A stretch of 64,000 nt of DNA from Oligoflexia bacterium. GTDB taxonomy: Bacteria > Bdellovibrionota > Bdellovibrionia > Bdellovibrionales > Bdellovibrionaceae. A model generated the notes under the pieces. The model made no database searches. It worked only from the letters and a program-made list of their open reading frames with translations, and was not told the origin of the DNA. Location of the stretch: contig BOLD01000005.1 in the NCBI GenBank assembly GCA_016861345.1, positions 1 to 64,000 on the forward strand, in the 5' to 3' direction. Shown one piece after another: positions 56,388 to 64,000 of the stretch; position 1 is the first letter of the stretch; every line of letters begins with the position of its first letter. The translations under genes were made by a program, and so were the position numbers.

Positions 56388-57584
56388 TTATGCGCTACGT
56401 TTTTTCTGTGAATATTTGGCAATAATTTGGTCAATTTTTATGGGGTGACTGTAATAATATCCCTGCCCATACAGACACCCGAGTGAGCGAAGTTTGAGTG
56501 CTTGAGGGGCTTCCTCTATGCCTTCAGCAACAATGTTGAGGTTAAGTTCTTTTGCCATGGCAATGACGGCTTGGGTTATAGCTTTTGATTTGGGGTCTTT
56601 CAAGATTCCAGCAACAAAGGTACGGTCAATTTTAATCGTATCTACATTCAGTGTGAAAAGTGACGTCAGTGAGGAATACCCTGTACCAAAATCATCCAGT
56701 GATATCGAATATCCATGATGACGACAACGCTCAATTGATTCAAGTACAAGAGGACCTTCTTGAAAAATTCTCTCAGTGACTTCAAGTCGAATATCTTTTG
56801 GGTTGACCTGATGTCTTTGCTCTAAATTTTGCAGAGTTAAAGTAAAATGGGGATCGATGAATTGTCTGACAGAAACATTAATACTCATGTAGAAATTATT
56901 GTTATTTAGCTTTTGTTTCAGTATTTGCAGATCTTGAAAGGCTTGATCAATGATCCAGGCGCCAATGGGTACGATCAGAGAACTTTGTTCGGCAATCTCG
57001 ATAAACTGATCTGTTCGAACGACTCCTCGAGTTGGGCTTATCCAGCGGAGAAGTGCTTCAAATCCAATCACTTCGTTTGTAACAAGGTCGACAATCGGTT
57101 GGTACTCGAGGTGAAATTCTTTGCGATTTAAAGCTTCAGCCAATTCTGATTCAAGTTTAATTTTTTCATGAGCCTCGCGGACATCAACATCAACAGTAAT
57201 GGCATCTTGGGGTGTTTGACTTATGTTTTGAATGACTATTTGGTTTGTGTTGCGAACTCGTTTAACTAAAATTGAAATCAATAGCCGTACAATGGGATCG
57301 AGCGTTTCAATTCTATGATTGACCTGATCTTTAGAAACGATGGAAAGGGTGCAGTCCTCCATGGCAAGAGCGGTTGCAGATCTCGGAAGTCCATCGATAA
57401 TCGCCATTTCGCCAAAGATATCTCCTGGTCCAAGAGTGGAAAGAGGCAGGGTGCCATCTTCGTTGTGAACAAAAATTTGAACGATGCCTTTTTCAATAAT
57501 ATAGGCGCAGTCGCCAGGGTCCCCCTCGCGAAAAATAGCTTCACCAGAAGCAAATTGGCGTGTGTATCGTTGTAGATTCACCAA
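56388..57584 (-). CDS. Cyclic-nucleotide-binding domain + EAL c-di-GMP phosphodiesterase
   Basis: A 398-residue cytoplasmic protein. Residues ~8-115 are a cNMP-binding domain (FREGDPGDCAYIIEKG, GDIFGEMAIIDGLPRSAT with the phosphate-binding Arg). Residues ~150-390 are an EAL domain with its catalytic residues in place: FEALLRW, SINVSVRQF, LEVTERI, LDDFGTGYSS, IKIDRTF, VAEGIE, GQGYYYSHP. It should cut c-di-GMP when a cyclic nucleotide binds. The layout is that of Bd1971 of B. bacteriovorus, described as a cAMP-regulated phosphodiesterase. It links two second messengers. Alone on its strand. Confidence 0.9.
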   Translation of the reverse strand: MVNLQRYTRQFASGEAIFREGDPGDCAYIIEKGIVQIFVHNEDGTLPLSTLGPGDIFGEMAIIDGLPRSATALAMEDCTLSIVSKDQVNHRIETLDPIVRLLISILVKRVRNTNQIVIQNISQTPQDAITVDVDVREAHEKIKLESELAEALNRKEFHLEYQPIVDLVTNEVIGFEALLRWISPTRGVVRTDQFIEIAEQSSLIVPIGAWIIDQAFQDLQILKQKLNNNNFYMSINVSVRQFIDPHFTLTLQNLEQRHQVNPKDIRLEVTERIFQEGPLVLESIERCRHHGYSISLDDFGTGYSSLTSLFTLNVDTIKIDRTFVAGILKDPKSKAITQAVIAMAKELNLNIVAEGIEEAPQALKLRSLGCLYGQGYYYSHPIKIDQIIAKYSQKKRSA

Positions 57585-57680
57585 ATCAACCTCGTCGATT
57601 TCTTATCGGTAGATAAAGAAAAAACTACGGCTATTTTCAGTGAACTTAGTCAGAAGTCGAGTCGAGAACTGATTAGCCTT

Positions 57681-58973
57681 TTATGGCTCGGTTGGGTTGT
57701 CCTCATCGCCGTTGACCCCAAGAAGATTATTCGAGTCTGCTTCTTCGATAATCTCTTGATAACTAACCTTACGTCCAGATGTCGCCCATTGGTCGATAGC
57801 CTTAATCACCTGATATGTCGAGGGCACAATGGCTGAAAAGTATGTGGCTAATCCGTTTGTGAGAATATCAAGATTCTTAGTTCCACCTTTGCGGCTGAAA
57901 TAATATGAATTGTAGTAGGGATAAGAACTGCACCCGTTGAAGAAATAAATTTGATATTTTTCTGGAAAAGCGACTTTAAATCCGTTTCTCATTTCAATTT
58001 TTGTCAGATTTAAATATTCCCCAAGTCCCGAGTGTCCAGCGTAAATCATGACAGAGTCATTCTCTAATGAGTACTTTATAAAATGATGGAAGTGAGACCC
58101 TCCGTATAGTGACGTTGGACCGAAGAAAAGAAGAATCTCAATTTGTCCACGAAGAGTTGATTTGATTGCTCTTTGCACAGTAATGTCTTCAGTGGTTGCT
58201 CCAGGGCTGAGTTTCTGAATTTCCGTGGCACTCAGGTTAACAATTTGGTAGCCCATGCGCGTGAGCTGTTGAGTAAGAGCTCTGTAGTTATAGGCTGCAA
58301 TATCCGTTGAAAGATAAGGGTTGCGAACTTTTGATTCGTCATCCATTCCCATCAGAACTGTTAGAGATATTTTTTGATCTGGTCCAACAAGCTTTTCGTA
58401 CTCGGGGTATGTCCGATCAGTATTTGGAAGATCATCGATTAGGCCGTTCACAAAATCGTAATCAACCCCTTTTTTAAGTGGACATCCACGGTATGTCGGA
58501 GACCAGAAGTACCAAAAATATTGTTCATGCCAGTAGTGTGAGTCCGTGCAGGGGTAACTGAGTTGTCCTCTGTTGTTGACAACACCTTTTGAGTACACTT
58601 GTGTCGGATCACGAGGAAGGGCAAAGGTGTAAGTGCTACCGTGGGGACGATCAACAAGAATTTTTCCAGTGTAGTGGTAGTGATAGCGGAATCCTCTCGC
58701 AATAGGTTCGGCCTGAAGTAGACTAACTTGATGTTCCGCTTTTGGAACCCCTTTGGTGGAGTTATTGCTCAATGATCCAAATAAGTGAGTTAGTTGTCGA
58801 TCGATGATCACTCGTACAGTTTTCTCTGGAGCCTGAGGTCCTTCCAATTCAAGAAAGTACTCAAAACTTAACTGAACTTCGTTTGAGGTGGCGCCGTAGT
58901 AAAGGGGTCGCATCGTTGTCTGAGAATAAGTAAATAGACTGAATAGAATTGAAATAAGGAAGGCCAATTTCAT
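57681..58973 (-). CDS. Exported protein with clan CD (caspase/gingipain-like) His-Cys pattern
   Basis: A 430-residue protein with signal peptide (MKLAFLISILFSLFTYS). The first ~180 residues are beta-rich. The second half is alpha/beta: LTVLMGMDD, a helix GYQIVNLSA, ILLFFGPTS, then VMIYAGHSGLGEYL (His314) and QIYFFNGCSSYPYYN (Cys348). His at the end of one strand and Cys at the end of the next, ~34 residues later, is the arrangement of caspase, gingipain and CHAT peptidases (AGHSG...NGCxS). Likely a secreted peptidase or a re-used fold; no close family recognised. Confidence 0.6.
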   Translation of the reverse strand: MKLAFLISILFSLFTYSQTTMRPLYYGATSNEVQLSFEYFLELEGPQAPEKTVRVIIDRQLTHLFGSLSNNSTKGVPKAEHQVSLLQAEPIARGFRYHYHYTGKILVDRPHGSTYTFALPRDPTQVYSKGVVNNRGQLSYPCTDSHYWHEQYFWYFWSPTYRGCPLKKGVDYDFVNGLIDDLPNTDRTYPEYEKLVGPDQKISLTVLMGMDDESKVRNPYLSTDIAAYNYRALTQQLTRMGYQIVNLSATEIQKLSPGATTEDITVQRAIKSTLRGQIEILLFFGPTSLYGGSHFHHFIKYSLENDSVMIYAGHSGLGEYLNLTKIEMRNGFKVAFPEKYQIYFFNGCSSYPYYNSYYFSRKGGTKNLDILTNGLATYFSAIVPSTYQVIKAIDQWATSGRKVSYQEIIEEADSNNLLGVNGDEDNPTEP

Positions 58974-59134
58974 AGAATCTCCAAGTAGGCTGGATCTATC
59001 ATAAGAGGGACTTCACCGCCAATGTCGATCAGGGAAAGGCTAAGATTTTCAGGGTTTTCTGGGGTATATTGGCCCAACAAGGGTGAGGAAGGAACTCATT
59101 GGAGTTCGTTTTAAGGATATGCTAAGAAAATCCT

Positions 59135-60967
59135 ATGAAAATCTTGCTGATATTGCCCCCCATGACCCAGATCAATACTCCGTACCCCTCAACGGCTTAT
59201 CTCAGTCGCTTTTTGCAAGAGCAGGGTCATCAAGTTACCCAAAATGACCTGGGGCTTGATCTGATTCTTAAAATTTTTAGCGAGCAGGGGCTTGCACGAG
59301 TGAGGGATGAGATAGAGCTGTCAAAGTCTCAGTTGGGGGACTCAGCTTTATTTTTTCTCGAAGCTTTTGATCAATATCAAAGCACTATTGATGATGTGAT
59401 AAGATTTCTTCAAGGAAATAATCCAAGTCTGGCACTGAGAATTGTGAACCAAAGTTTACTTCCAGAAGGGCCAAGGTTTAGTCAGTACTGGAATTACGAA
59501 GATCAGATGCAAGAAATATTTGGTGAGCTCAGTTTGCAAGATAAGGCCCAATATTTTGCAAGTCTGTATTTGGATGACCTTGCAGATGTCATCAAGCAGG
59601 GGGTTGATCAGGATTTTGAATTTTCTCGTTATGGCGAGCGGCTGGCCTCTTCACAGCCATCGTTTACTCCCTTGTACAATAAATTAAAAAAACAACGCAC
59701 CTTGATTGATGAAGTGATGGATGAAATTCTTTGTGAGTATATGACTGAGTCAGAGCCTGAACTTGTTGGGTTATCAGTACCCTTTCCGGGAAATATGTTG
59801 GGAGCCCTTCGGGTGGGCAGTTATTTAAAGAAAAATCATCCTGCTATCAAGGTAGTGATGGGCGGTGGATTTGCAAATACAGAACTGCGATCATTATCGG
59901 ACTCACGGCTTTTTGAATACACCGATTATCTCACCTTTGATGACGGAGAACTGCCTTTAAAGAGATTAACTGAGTTTTTGAAAGGGCAAGTTAAAGAGAC
60001 TGCTCTGATTAGAACCTGGACGGTTAAAGATGGTGAAATTGTAAGACATCAACCAGACTCAAAAGAAAATATTCCTTACAAGCAGATAGGGCCTCCTGAT
60101 TATTCACAGCTGCCGCTTGCAAAATACATATCGATGATGGAACTGCCCAATCCCATGCATCGTCTGTGGTCAGGTTTTCGATGGAACAAGATGATTTTAG
60201 CTCATGGCTGCTACTGGCATAAATGCACCTTCTGTGATGTGAATCTGGATTACATCGGGCGCTTTGAGCCGGCTCAAGCAAAGACTCTGGTGGATCAAAT
60301 TGGGCAAATTATAAAAGAAACAGGAAGCACGGGATTTCACTTTGTCGATGAGGCCGCACCTCCGGCTCTCTTAAAAGCCTTTTCAAAAGAGATCATCAAG
60401 AGAAAAATCAATATCACCTGGTGGGGGAATTTAAGATTTGATATCCAGTTTGATCAGGCCACTGTAGAATTAATGAGAGACGCCGGATGTATCGCCGTCA
60501 CTGGGGGGCTTGAGGTCGCAAGTCCAAGGCTGCTTAAGCTCATCAATAAAGGGGTAACGATTGATCAAGTTGCTGAGGTCACCCATCGGTTTACTCAGGC
60601 TGGTATATATGTGCATGCTTATTTGATGTATGGGTTTCCAAGCCAAACCAAAGAAGAGACAATTGAAAGCCTTGAAGTTGTTCGTCAGCTTTTTGTGAAT
60701 GGGTGCATACACTCGGCACATTGGCATCGTTTTTTGTGCACAATTCATAGCCCTATTGGAAAAAATCCAGAAAAGTTTGGAATTCAGTTACTACCAAGAG
60801 CCGTTCCGAAAGAGGGACTTTTTAGCCAAAATGAAATTCCATTTCGAGACTCCATTGATATCGATCATGACTGGCTTGGTAAAGCATTGCACAAGGCTGT
60901 GTATAATTATATGCATGGTATTGGCTTAGATCAGAGTGTTGAAACATGGTTTCAGAAAGATGAGTGA
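59135..60967 (+). CDS. B12-binding-domain radical SAM protein with CX4CX2C cluster motif
   Basis: A 610-residue cytoplasmic protein. The N-terminal part (MKILLILPPMTQINTPYPS...FLQEQGHQV and later VGLSVPFPGNMLGALRVGSYL...VVMGGGFANTE) is a cobalamin-binding Rossmann fold of the BchE/MiaB-like class. Near residue 354 AHGCYWHKCTFCDVN supplies the [4Fe-4S] Cys with spacing C-x4-C-x2-C rather than the usual C-x3-C-x2-C. GFHFVDEAAPP and GGLEVASPRLLKLINKGV continue the radical SAM barrel. Substrate unknown. Its stop overlaps the next gene's GTG. Confidence 0.85.
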   Translation: MKILLILPPMTQINTPYPSTAYLSRFLQEQGHQVTQNDLGLDLILKIFSEQGLARVRDEIELSKSQLGDSALFFLEAFDQYQSTIDDVIRFLQGNNPSLALRIVNQSLLPEGPRFSQYWNYEDQMQEIFGELSLQDKAQYFASLYLDDLADVIKQGVDQDFEFSRYGERLASSQPSFTPLYNKLKKQRTLIDEVMDEILCEYMTESEPELVGLSVPFPGNMLGALRVGSYLKKNHPAIKVVMGGGFANTELRSLSDSRLFEYTDYLTFDDGELPLKRLTEFLKGQVKETALIRTWTVKDGEIVRHQPDSKENIPYKQIGPPDYSQLPLAKYISMMELPNPMHRLWSGFRWNKMILAHGCYWHKCTFCDVNLDYIGRFEPAQAKTLVDQIGQIIKETGSTGFHFVDEAAPPALLKAFSKEIIKRKINITWWGNLRFDIQFDQATVELMRDAGCIAVTGGLEVASPRLLKLINKGVTIDQVAEVTHRFTQAGIYVHAYLMYGFPSQTKEETIESLEVVRQLFVNGCIHSAHWHRFLCTIHSPIGKNPEKFGIQLLPRAVPKEGLFSQNEIPFRDSIDIDHDWLGKALHKAVYNYMHGIGLDQSVETWFQKDE

Positions 60968-61539
60968 AGTTGATGGAAGATTTGGTTCAGTCGTTCTTAC
61001 TTGTTGTTTTAGGGGAGATGGGTGATAAAACTCAACTTCTGGCATTGATTCTCACGGCAAGGTACAAGAAACCCTGGACAATTATGTGGGGAATTTTTGC
61101 TGCTACAATTCTCAATCATGGCCTAGCTGCGGCCTTTGGCGGGCATCTCTCATCTCTTGTTGAGCCCAATGTTCTTCGATGGATTTTAGGATTAACATTT
61201 ATTGGATTTGCGGTTTGGGTGTTGATTCCCGATAAAGATGATGGCCTAGATCAGATACAGGATAAAGGTGTTTTCTGGACAACTTTAACAACCTTTTTCT
61301 TAGCGGAAATGGGAGATAAGACTCAGTTAGCAACAATTGCCTTGGGGGCAAAATATCAAAATGTCATTCTTGTCACTATTGGCACGACATTAGGAATGCT
61401 TGTTGCTGATGGCTTGGCAGTTTTTCTTGGTGAAAGGTTGACTCAGAAAATGCAGATGAAATGGATTCGGCTGGTAGCTGCTTTTCTTTTTTTCATTTTT
61501 GGTGTCGGAATTTTGATTGGCCTTCATACTGCTTTATAA
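60964..61539 (+). CDS. UPF0016/GDT1-family cation (probably Mn2+) exporter
   Basis: A 191-residue membrane protein with six helices in two related halves, each carrying the family motif E-x-G-D-K-T: VVLGEMGDKTQLLALI near residue 16 and FLAEMGDKTQLATIAL near 116. Family members (TMEM165, Gdt1, bacterial MneA/Mnx) export Mn2+ or exchange Ca2+/Mn2+ with protons. Either GTG 60964 (overlapping the upstream stop) or ATG 60973 may be the start. Converges with the hybrid kinase gene with 21 bases between. Confidence 0.9.
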   Translation: MKLMEDLVQSFLLVVLGEMGDKTQLLALILTARYKKPWTIMWGIFAATILNHGLAAAFGGHLSSLVEPNVLRWILGLTFIGFAVWVLIPDKDDGLDQIQDKGVFWTTLTTFFLAEMGDKTQLATIALGAKYQNVILVTIGTTLGMLVADGLAVFLGERLTQKMQMKWIRLVAAFLFFIFGVGILIGLHTAL

Positions 61540-61560
61540 AATTACACGAGAGCCCATTAT

Positions 61561-62814
61561 CTATTCTGATAGAGGGATTTGTACCACAAAACATGTATTT
61601 TCTTTTGTTGGGTCAATATTAATGGATCCACCATGGCTTTCAACAATTCCGCGAGCAACACTCAGACCTAAACCAGTTCCTTTTCCGACCTCTTTTGTTG
61701 TAAAGAACGGATCAAATATTCTTGTTTGTATGTTTTGCGGAATTCCTTTACCACTGTCCATGAATTCAATATAGGCGTTATTGCCCTTTCTTGTGCATGT
61801 GATTTTGATCCATTTTTCTGGCAAGTTGATAATGGCATCATATGAGTTCGCTATCAGATTGAGAAAAAGTTGCGACATCTGCGTATGTCGGCATTTTAGT
61901 TTGCATTCATCTGTTACAAGAGAGTAGTCGACTTTGATTTCACCTAACTTCAGCTTCTCAGCACTTAGTAGGAGAGTGTCTTCAAGAATGGCCTTAAGTG
62001 GTACTTTGACGAACGGATCATCGCTGGCTTCTCGTGAGAAAGTTCTTAATCCCTTGATAATTCCTGCTATGCGATCAGTTAATGCCAGTATCTTTCCTGT
62101 GGATTCGGTAAACTTTGCAGGATCGAAATTTCCCTGATTAATCATTTTTTGTAGTTTTTCACTTTGGAGCTGGATGACACAAAGTGGTGTGTTAATTTCG
62201 TGGGCCACTCCGCCAGCCATATGGCCAAGAGCTGCCATTTTGCTGCTCTCAAGCAACATCATACTTTTGTGTTTTACGAGATCTTCAAGGTCATCAATAT
62301 ACTGTTGAACCTTCTTCCTGAGACCCCACTTTGTTGTCAGGCTCAGGGCTACTTGATTAACAGCAACAGAATCAAATGGTTTTCTCATAAAGATGAGGTT
62401 GTCAGTTATGCCAAGTTTGCTGATGAGATCTTCATGAGAGTAGTCCATAAATGCAGAGCATAGGACAATCTGTGTATCAGGAGCTATTTCCCATATTTTT
62501 TTCGCAGTATGGACTCCGTCAAAGCCAGGAGGCATTCTAACATCAAGAAAGACCACGGCGTAGGGTTGGCCCGCATTGAAAGCTGACCGAATCATATCGA
62601 TTGCCTGGGAGCCTTGAAAGGCTGAATCAAGTTCATATTGAACTTTCTGAATCTTCTCAGTGCTTGTTCCAAAGAGTTGATCTTCAAGTTTACTAAGCTC
62701 TGTGTCCAATTCAGAGTGATCTTGTCCAAGAACTTTCTTGAAATCTTCGTGTATCGATGTGTTATCATCAACGATGAGAATTTTACGATTAATTGTCTTA
62801 TCTGACTTTTCCAT
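61561..62814 (-). CDS. Hybrid response-regulator/histidine kinase
   Basis: A 417-residue soluble protein. Residues ~10-165 are a receiver domain (KILIVDDN, phospho-acceptor Asp in VVFLDVRMPPGFDG, Lys in MRKPFD). A short coiled coil leads to a HisKA-type H-box (MAALGHMAGGVAHEINTPL) and a HATPase domain (N box LFLNLIANSYDAI, G boxes MDSGKGIPQ, GTGLGLSVARGI). Receiver first then kinase suggests it takes phosphate from, or is controlled by, the upstream kinase, whose gene ends 8 bases before. Output target not in this window. Confidence 0.93.
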   Translation of the reverse strand: MEKSDKTINRKILIVDDNTSIHEDFKKVLGQDHSELDTELSKLEDQLFGTSTEKIQKVQYELDSAFQGSQAIDMIRSAFNAGQPYAVVFLDVRMPPGFDGVHTAKKIWEIAPDTQIVLCSAFMDYSHEDLISKLGITDNLIFMRKPFDSVAVNQVALSLTTKWGLRKKVQQYIDDLEDLVKHKSMMLLESSKMAALGHMAGGVAHEINTPLCVIQLQSEKLQKMINQGNFDPAKFTESTGKILALTDRIAGIIKGLRTFSREASDDPFVKVPLKAILEDTLLLSAEKLKLGEIKVDYSLVTDECKLKCRHTQMSQLFLNLIANSYDAIINLPEKWIKITCTRKGNNAYIEFMDSGKGIPQNIQTRIFDPFFTTKEVGKGTGLGLSVARGIVESHGGSINIDPTKENTCFVVQIPLSE

Positions 62815-62822
62815 TCAACCGC

Positions 62823-63971
62823 CTATTTCGTTTCAATAGTTCTTTCAAAAGGTGTGAGGGGGAGACGAATTTGAAATCGAGCCCCCTTATTTTCCCCGTC
62901 GCTTAAAGCAATAAGTTTTCCACCCATTTCTTCTACGGCAAGAGCTCCACTGTGAAGACCGAAGCCATGGCCGCTTTGCTTTGTTGTAAACCCATGACGG
63001 AAAATTTTATCGAGATTTTCTTTTGGAATTCCTACACCATTATCTACGATTTCAAAGACGACAGTGTCGTGTCCATCTAGGTACAGATGAGCCTGAATTA
63101 GCCTTTTGCCAGGTAGATTGGAAACAGCATCCTTGGCATTGCTGATAAGATTAACAAGGACTTGAAGAAGTTTGTGTTTATCGCAAAGAAGAGAAGGGGT
63201 TGGTGTGATGTTCTTGACCAATTCAATGTGATGATTCTGAATGCTACGTGTATTAATTTTAATTGCATCTTCAAGAACATCAATAGGTTTAACGTCTTCG
63301 ATGACACCTAAAGATTTAGCTTGTGTTTGTTGTACGCTGATAATGCTTTTAATATGATTCACGTTCTCTTGGAGATAGTTGATTTCGCGTGAGAGTTGAT
63401 CTTTTTCCTCTGTTAAAACTTTTGAAAGTTGTTTTATATAAGAGGGTATAGCTTGTCCTCGTGGGTCTTCTGTTATGAAACGACCTAATTCCTCTTTTTG
63501 GTTATCAAGGATTTGACTCACTTGCGCAAGTTTATCTACTTTAGTTGATTTCATCTTATCTTTAACAAGACTCAATGATGTGTTCACACTATTGAGAACA
63601 TTGCCAACATTGTGCAGGACTGAATTTGCCATTTCAGCCATCCCAGCCTGTTTGGCAGTGCCTAAGAGTTGTTTATGCAGCTCCTCGGATTCTTTTTGAA
63701 TTTTTTGACGTTCTTCAATTTCGAGAGTGAGCATCTTATTTGCTTCATAGACCTGGAGGGTTTTTTGTTTGTTTTCCTCATCTCGTTCTTTGAGTTTTCT
63801 TTCAAGTTCAATGGCTTGATTCTGAAGAATAGACTCACGCTCTTTATGAAAGTCGATCTTTTGTTTCAGTTCTGTTGGTGAGATCTTCATGTCTGCGAGC
63901 ATGTCAGCATAGAACTCGGACAAACTTTTCTGTTCTGAAGCCGTAATTATACTTTTCTCTTTTAAGGCCAT
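62823..63971 (-). CDS. Cytoplasmic sensor histidine kinase, probably 5'-truncated by the window edge
   Basis: 382 residues from the first ATG. A long coiled coil (~40-110) precedes an H-box-like MAEMANSVLHNVGNVLNSVNTS, then a HATPase domain (LLQVLVNLISNAKDAV, IVDNGVGIPKENL, FTTKQSGHGFGLHSGALAV). No ribosome site stands before this ATG and the frame remains open to the window end (63972-64000, reading GAIGAASAHM-like), so the sensor part probably continues beyond it. With the hybrid kinase downstream it forms a phosphorelay pair. Confidence 0.85.
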   Translation of the reverse strand: MALKEKSIITASEQKSLSEFYADMLADMKISPTELKQKIDFHKERESILQNQAIELERKLKERDEENKQKTLQVYEANKMLTLEIEERQKIQKESEELHKQLLGTAKQAGMAEMANSVLHNVGNVLNSVNTSLSLVKDKMKSTKVDKLAQVSQILDNQKEELGRFITEDPRGQAIPSYIKQLSKVLTEEKDQLSREINYLQENVNHIKSIISVQQTQAKSLGVIEDVKPIDVLEDAIKINTRSIQNHHIELVKNITPTPSLLCDKHKLLQVLVNLISNAKDAVSNLPGKRLIQAHLYLDGHDTVVFEIVDNGVGIPKENLDKIFRHGFTTKQSGHGFGLHSGALAVEEMGGKLIALSDGENKGARFQIRLPLTPFERTIETK

Positions 63972-64000
63972 GTGGGCTGAAGCAGCTCCAATTGCTCCAG

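Overview
The window reads as a gene-dense chromosomal segment of a Gram-negative bacterium, most probably of the Bdellovibrionota (Bdellovibrio-like predators). Reasons: the mixture of housekeeping genes with an unusually large share of exported proteases, phospholipase-D-like proteins, lipoproteins and orphan secreted proteins; a CarD regulator; a cyclic-nucleotide-binding/EAL protein laid out like the cAMP-sensing phosphodiesterase Bd1971 of B. bacteriovorus; a complete mevalonate-type isoprenoid operon; and a fibre-like S74-chaperone surface protein. This placement is inference from gene content, not from a database search.

Layout. 0.2-6 kb: S74-domain surface protein, a stand-alone FliG-C-like protein, recG. 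5.9-11.5 kb: three reverse-strand exported proteins, then a subtilase. 11.7-19.3 kb: housekeeping run carD, gltX, cysS, uvrB, uvrC with almost no spacing. 19.2-22.9 kb (reverse): an exported methyltransferase-like protein, a phospholipase-D lipoprotein gene broken by a third copy of a 7-bp repeat, and a zinc ribbon. 23-29 kb: possible HolD-like protein, SpoIID-like protein, two lipoproteins, a Xer recombinase, ComM/YifB, tRNA-Cys. 29.4-34.2 kb: second subtilase (with PA domain), argS, a barrel-like protein, a DUF1275 membrane protein. 34.4-40.2 kb: rpmI-rplT followed without a break by fni, mvaA, mvaK2-like, mvaD and mvaK1. 40.3-43.2 kb: a second, also frameshifted, phospholipase-D gene, then an RNA methyltransferase and rsmG on the reverse strand. 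43.3-47.8 kb: pheS-pheT-ihfA-merR and tRNA-Pro. 47.9-59 kb: accessory secretome zone (lipoprotein, AAA ATPase, small secreted proteins, secreted nuclease-like protein, amidoligase-like protein plus papain-like peptidase, barrel-like protein, CNB-EAL protein, caspase-fold-like protein). 59-64 kb: radical-SAM/B12 protein, Mn-exporter-like UPF0016 protein, and a two-gene histidine kinase/hybrid pair, the last gene probably running off the window.

Most notable: (i) an exported amidoligase-fold protein next to an exported papain-like peptidase, with a long hairpin over the second gene's start; (ii) two phospholipase-D genes each broken by one frameshift, one at a 3 x 7-bp tandem repeat that falls inside the catalytic HKD motif and could act as a switch; (iii) a degenerate copy of the tRNA-Pro 3' end about 1 kb downstream of the tRNA, bracketing a lipoprotein gene; (iv) a mevalonate operon joined to ribosomal protein genes, with a divergent phosphomevalonate kinase; (v) a FliG C-terminal domain on its own, outside any flagellar cluster. 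All identifications are by reading motifs by eye; no searches were run.
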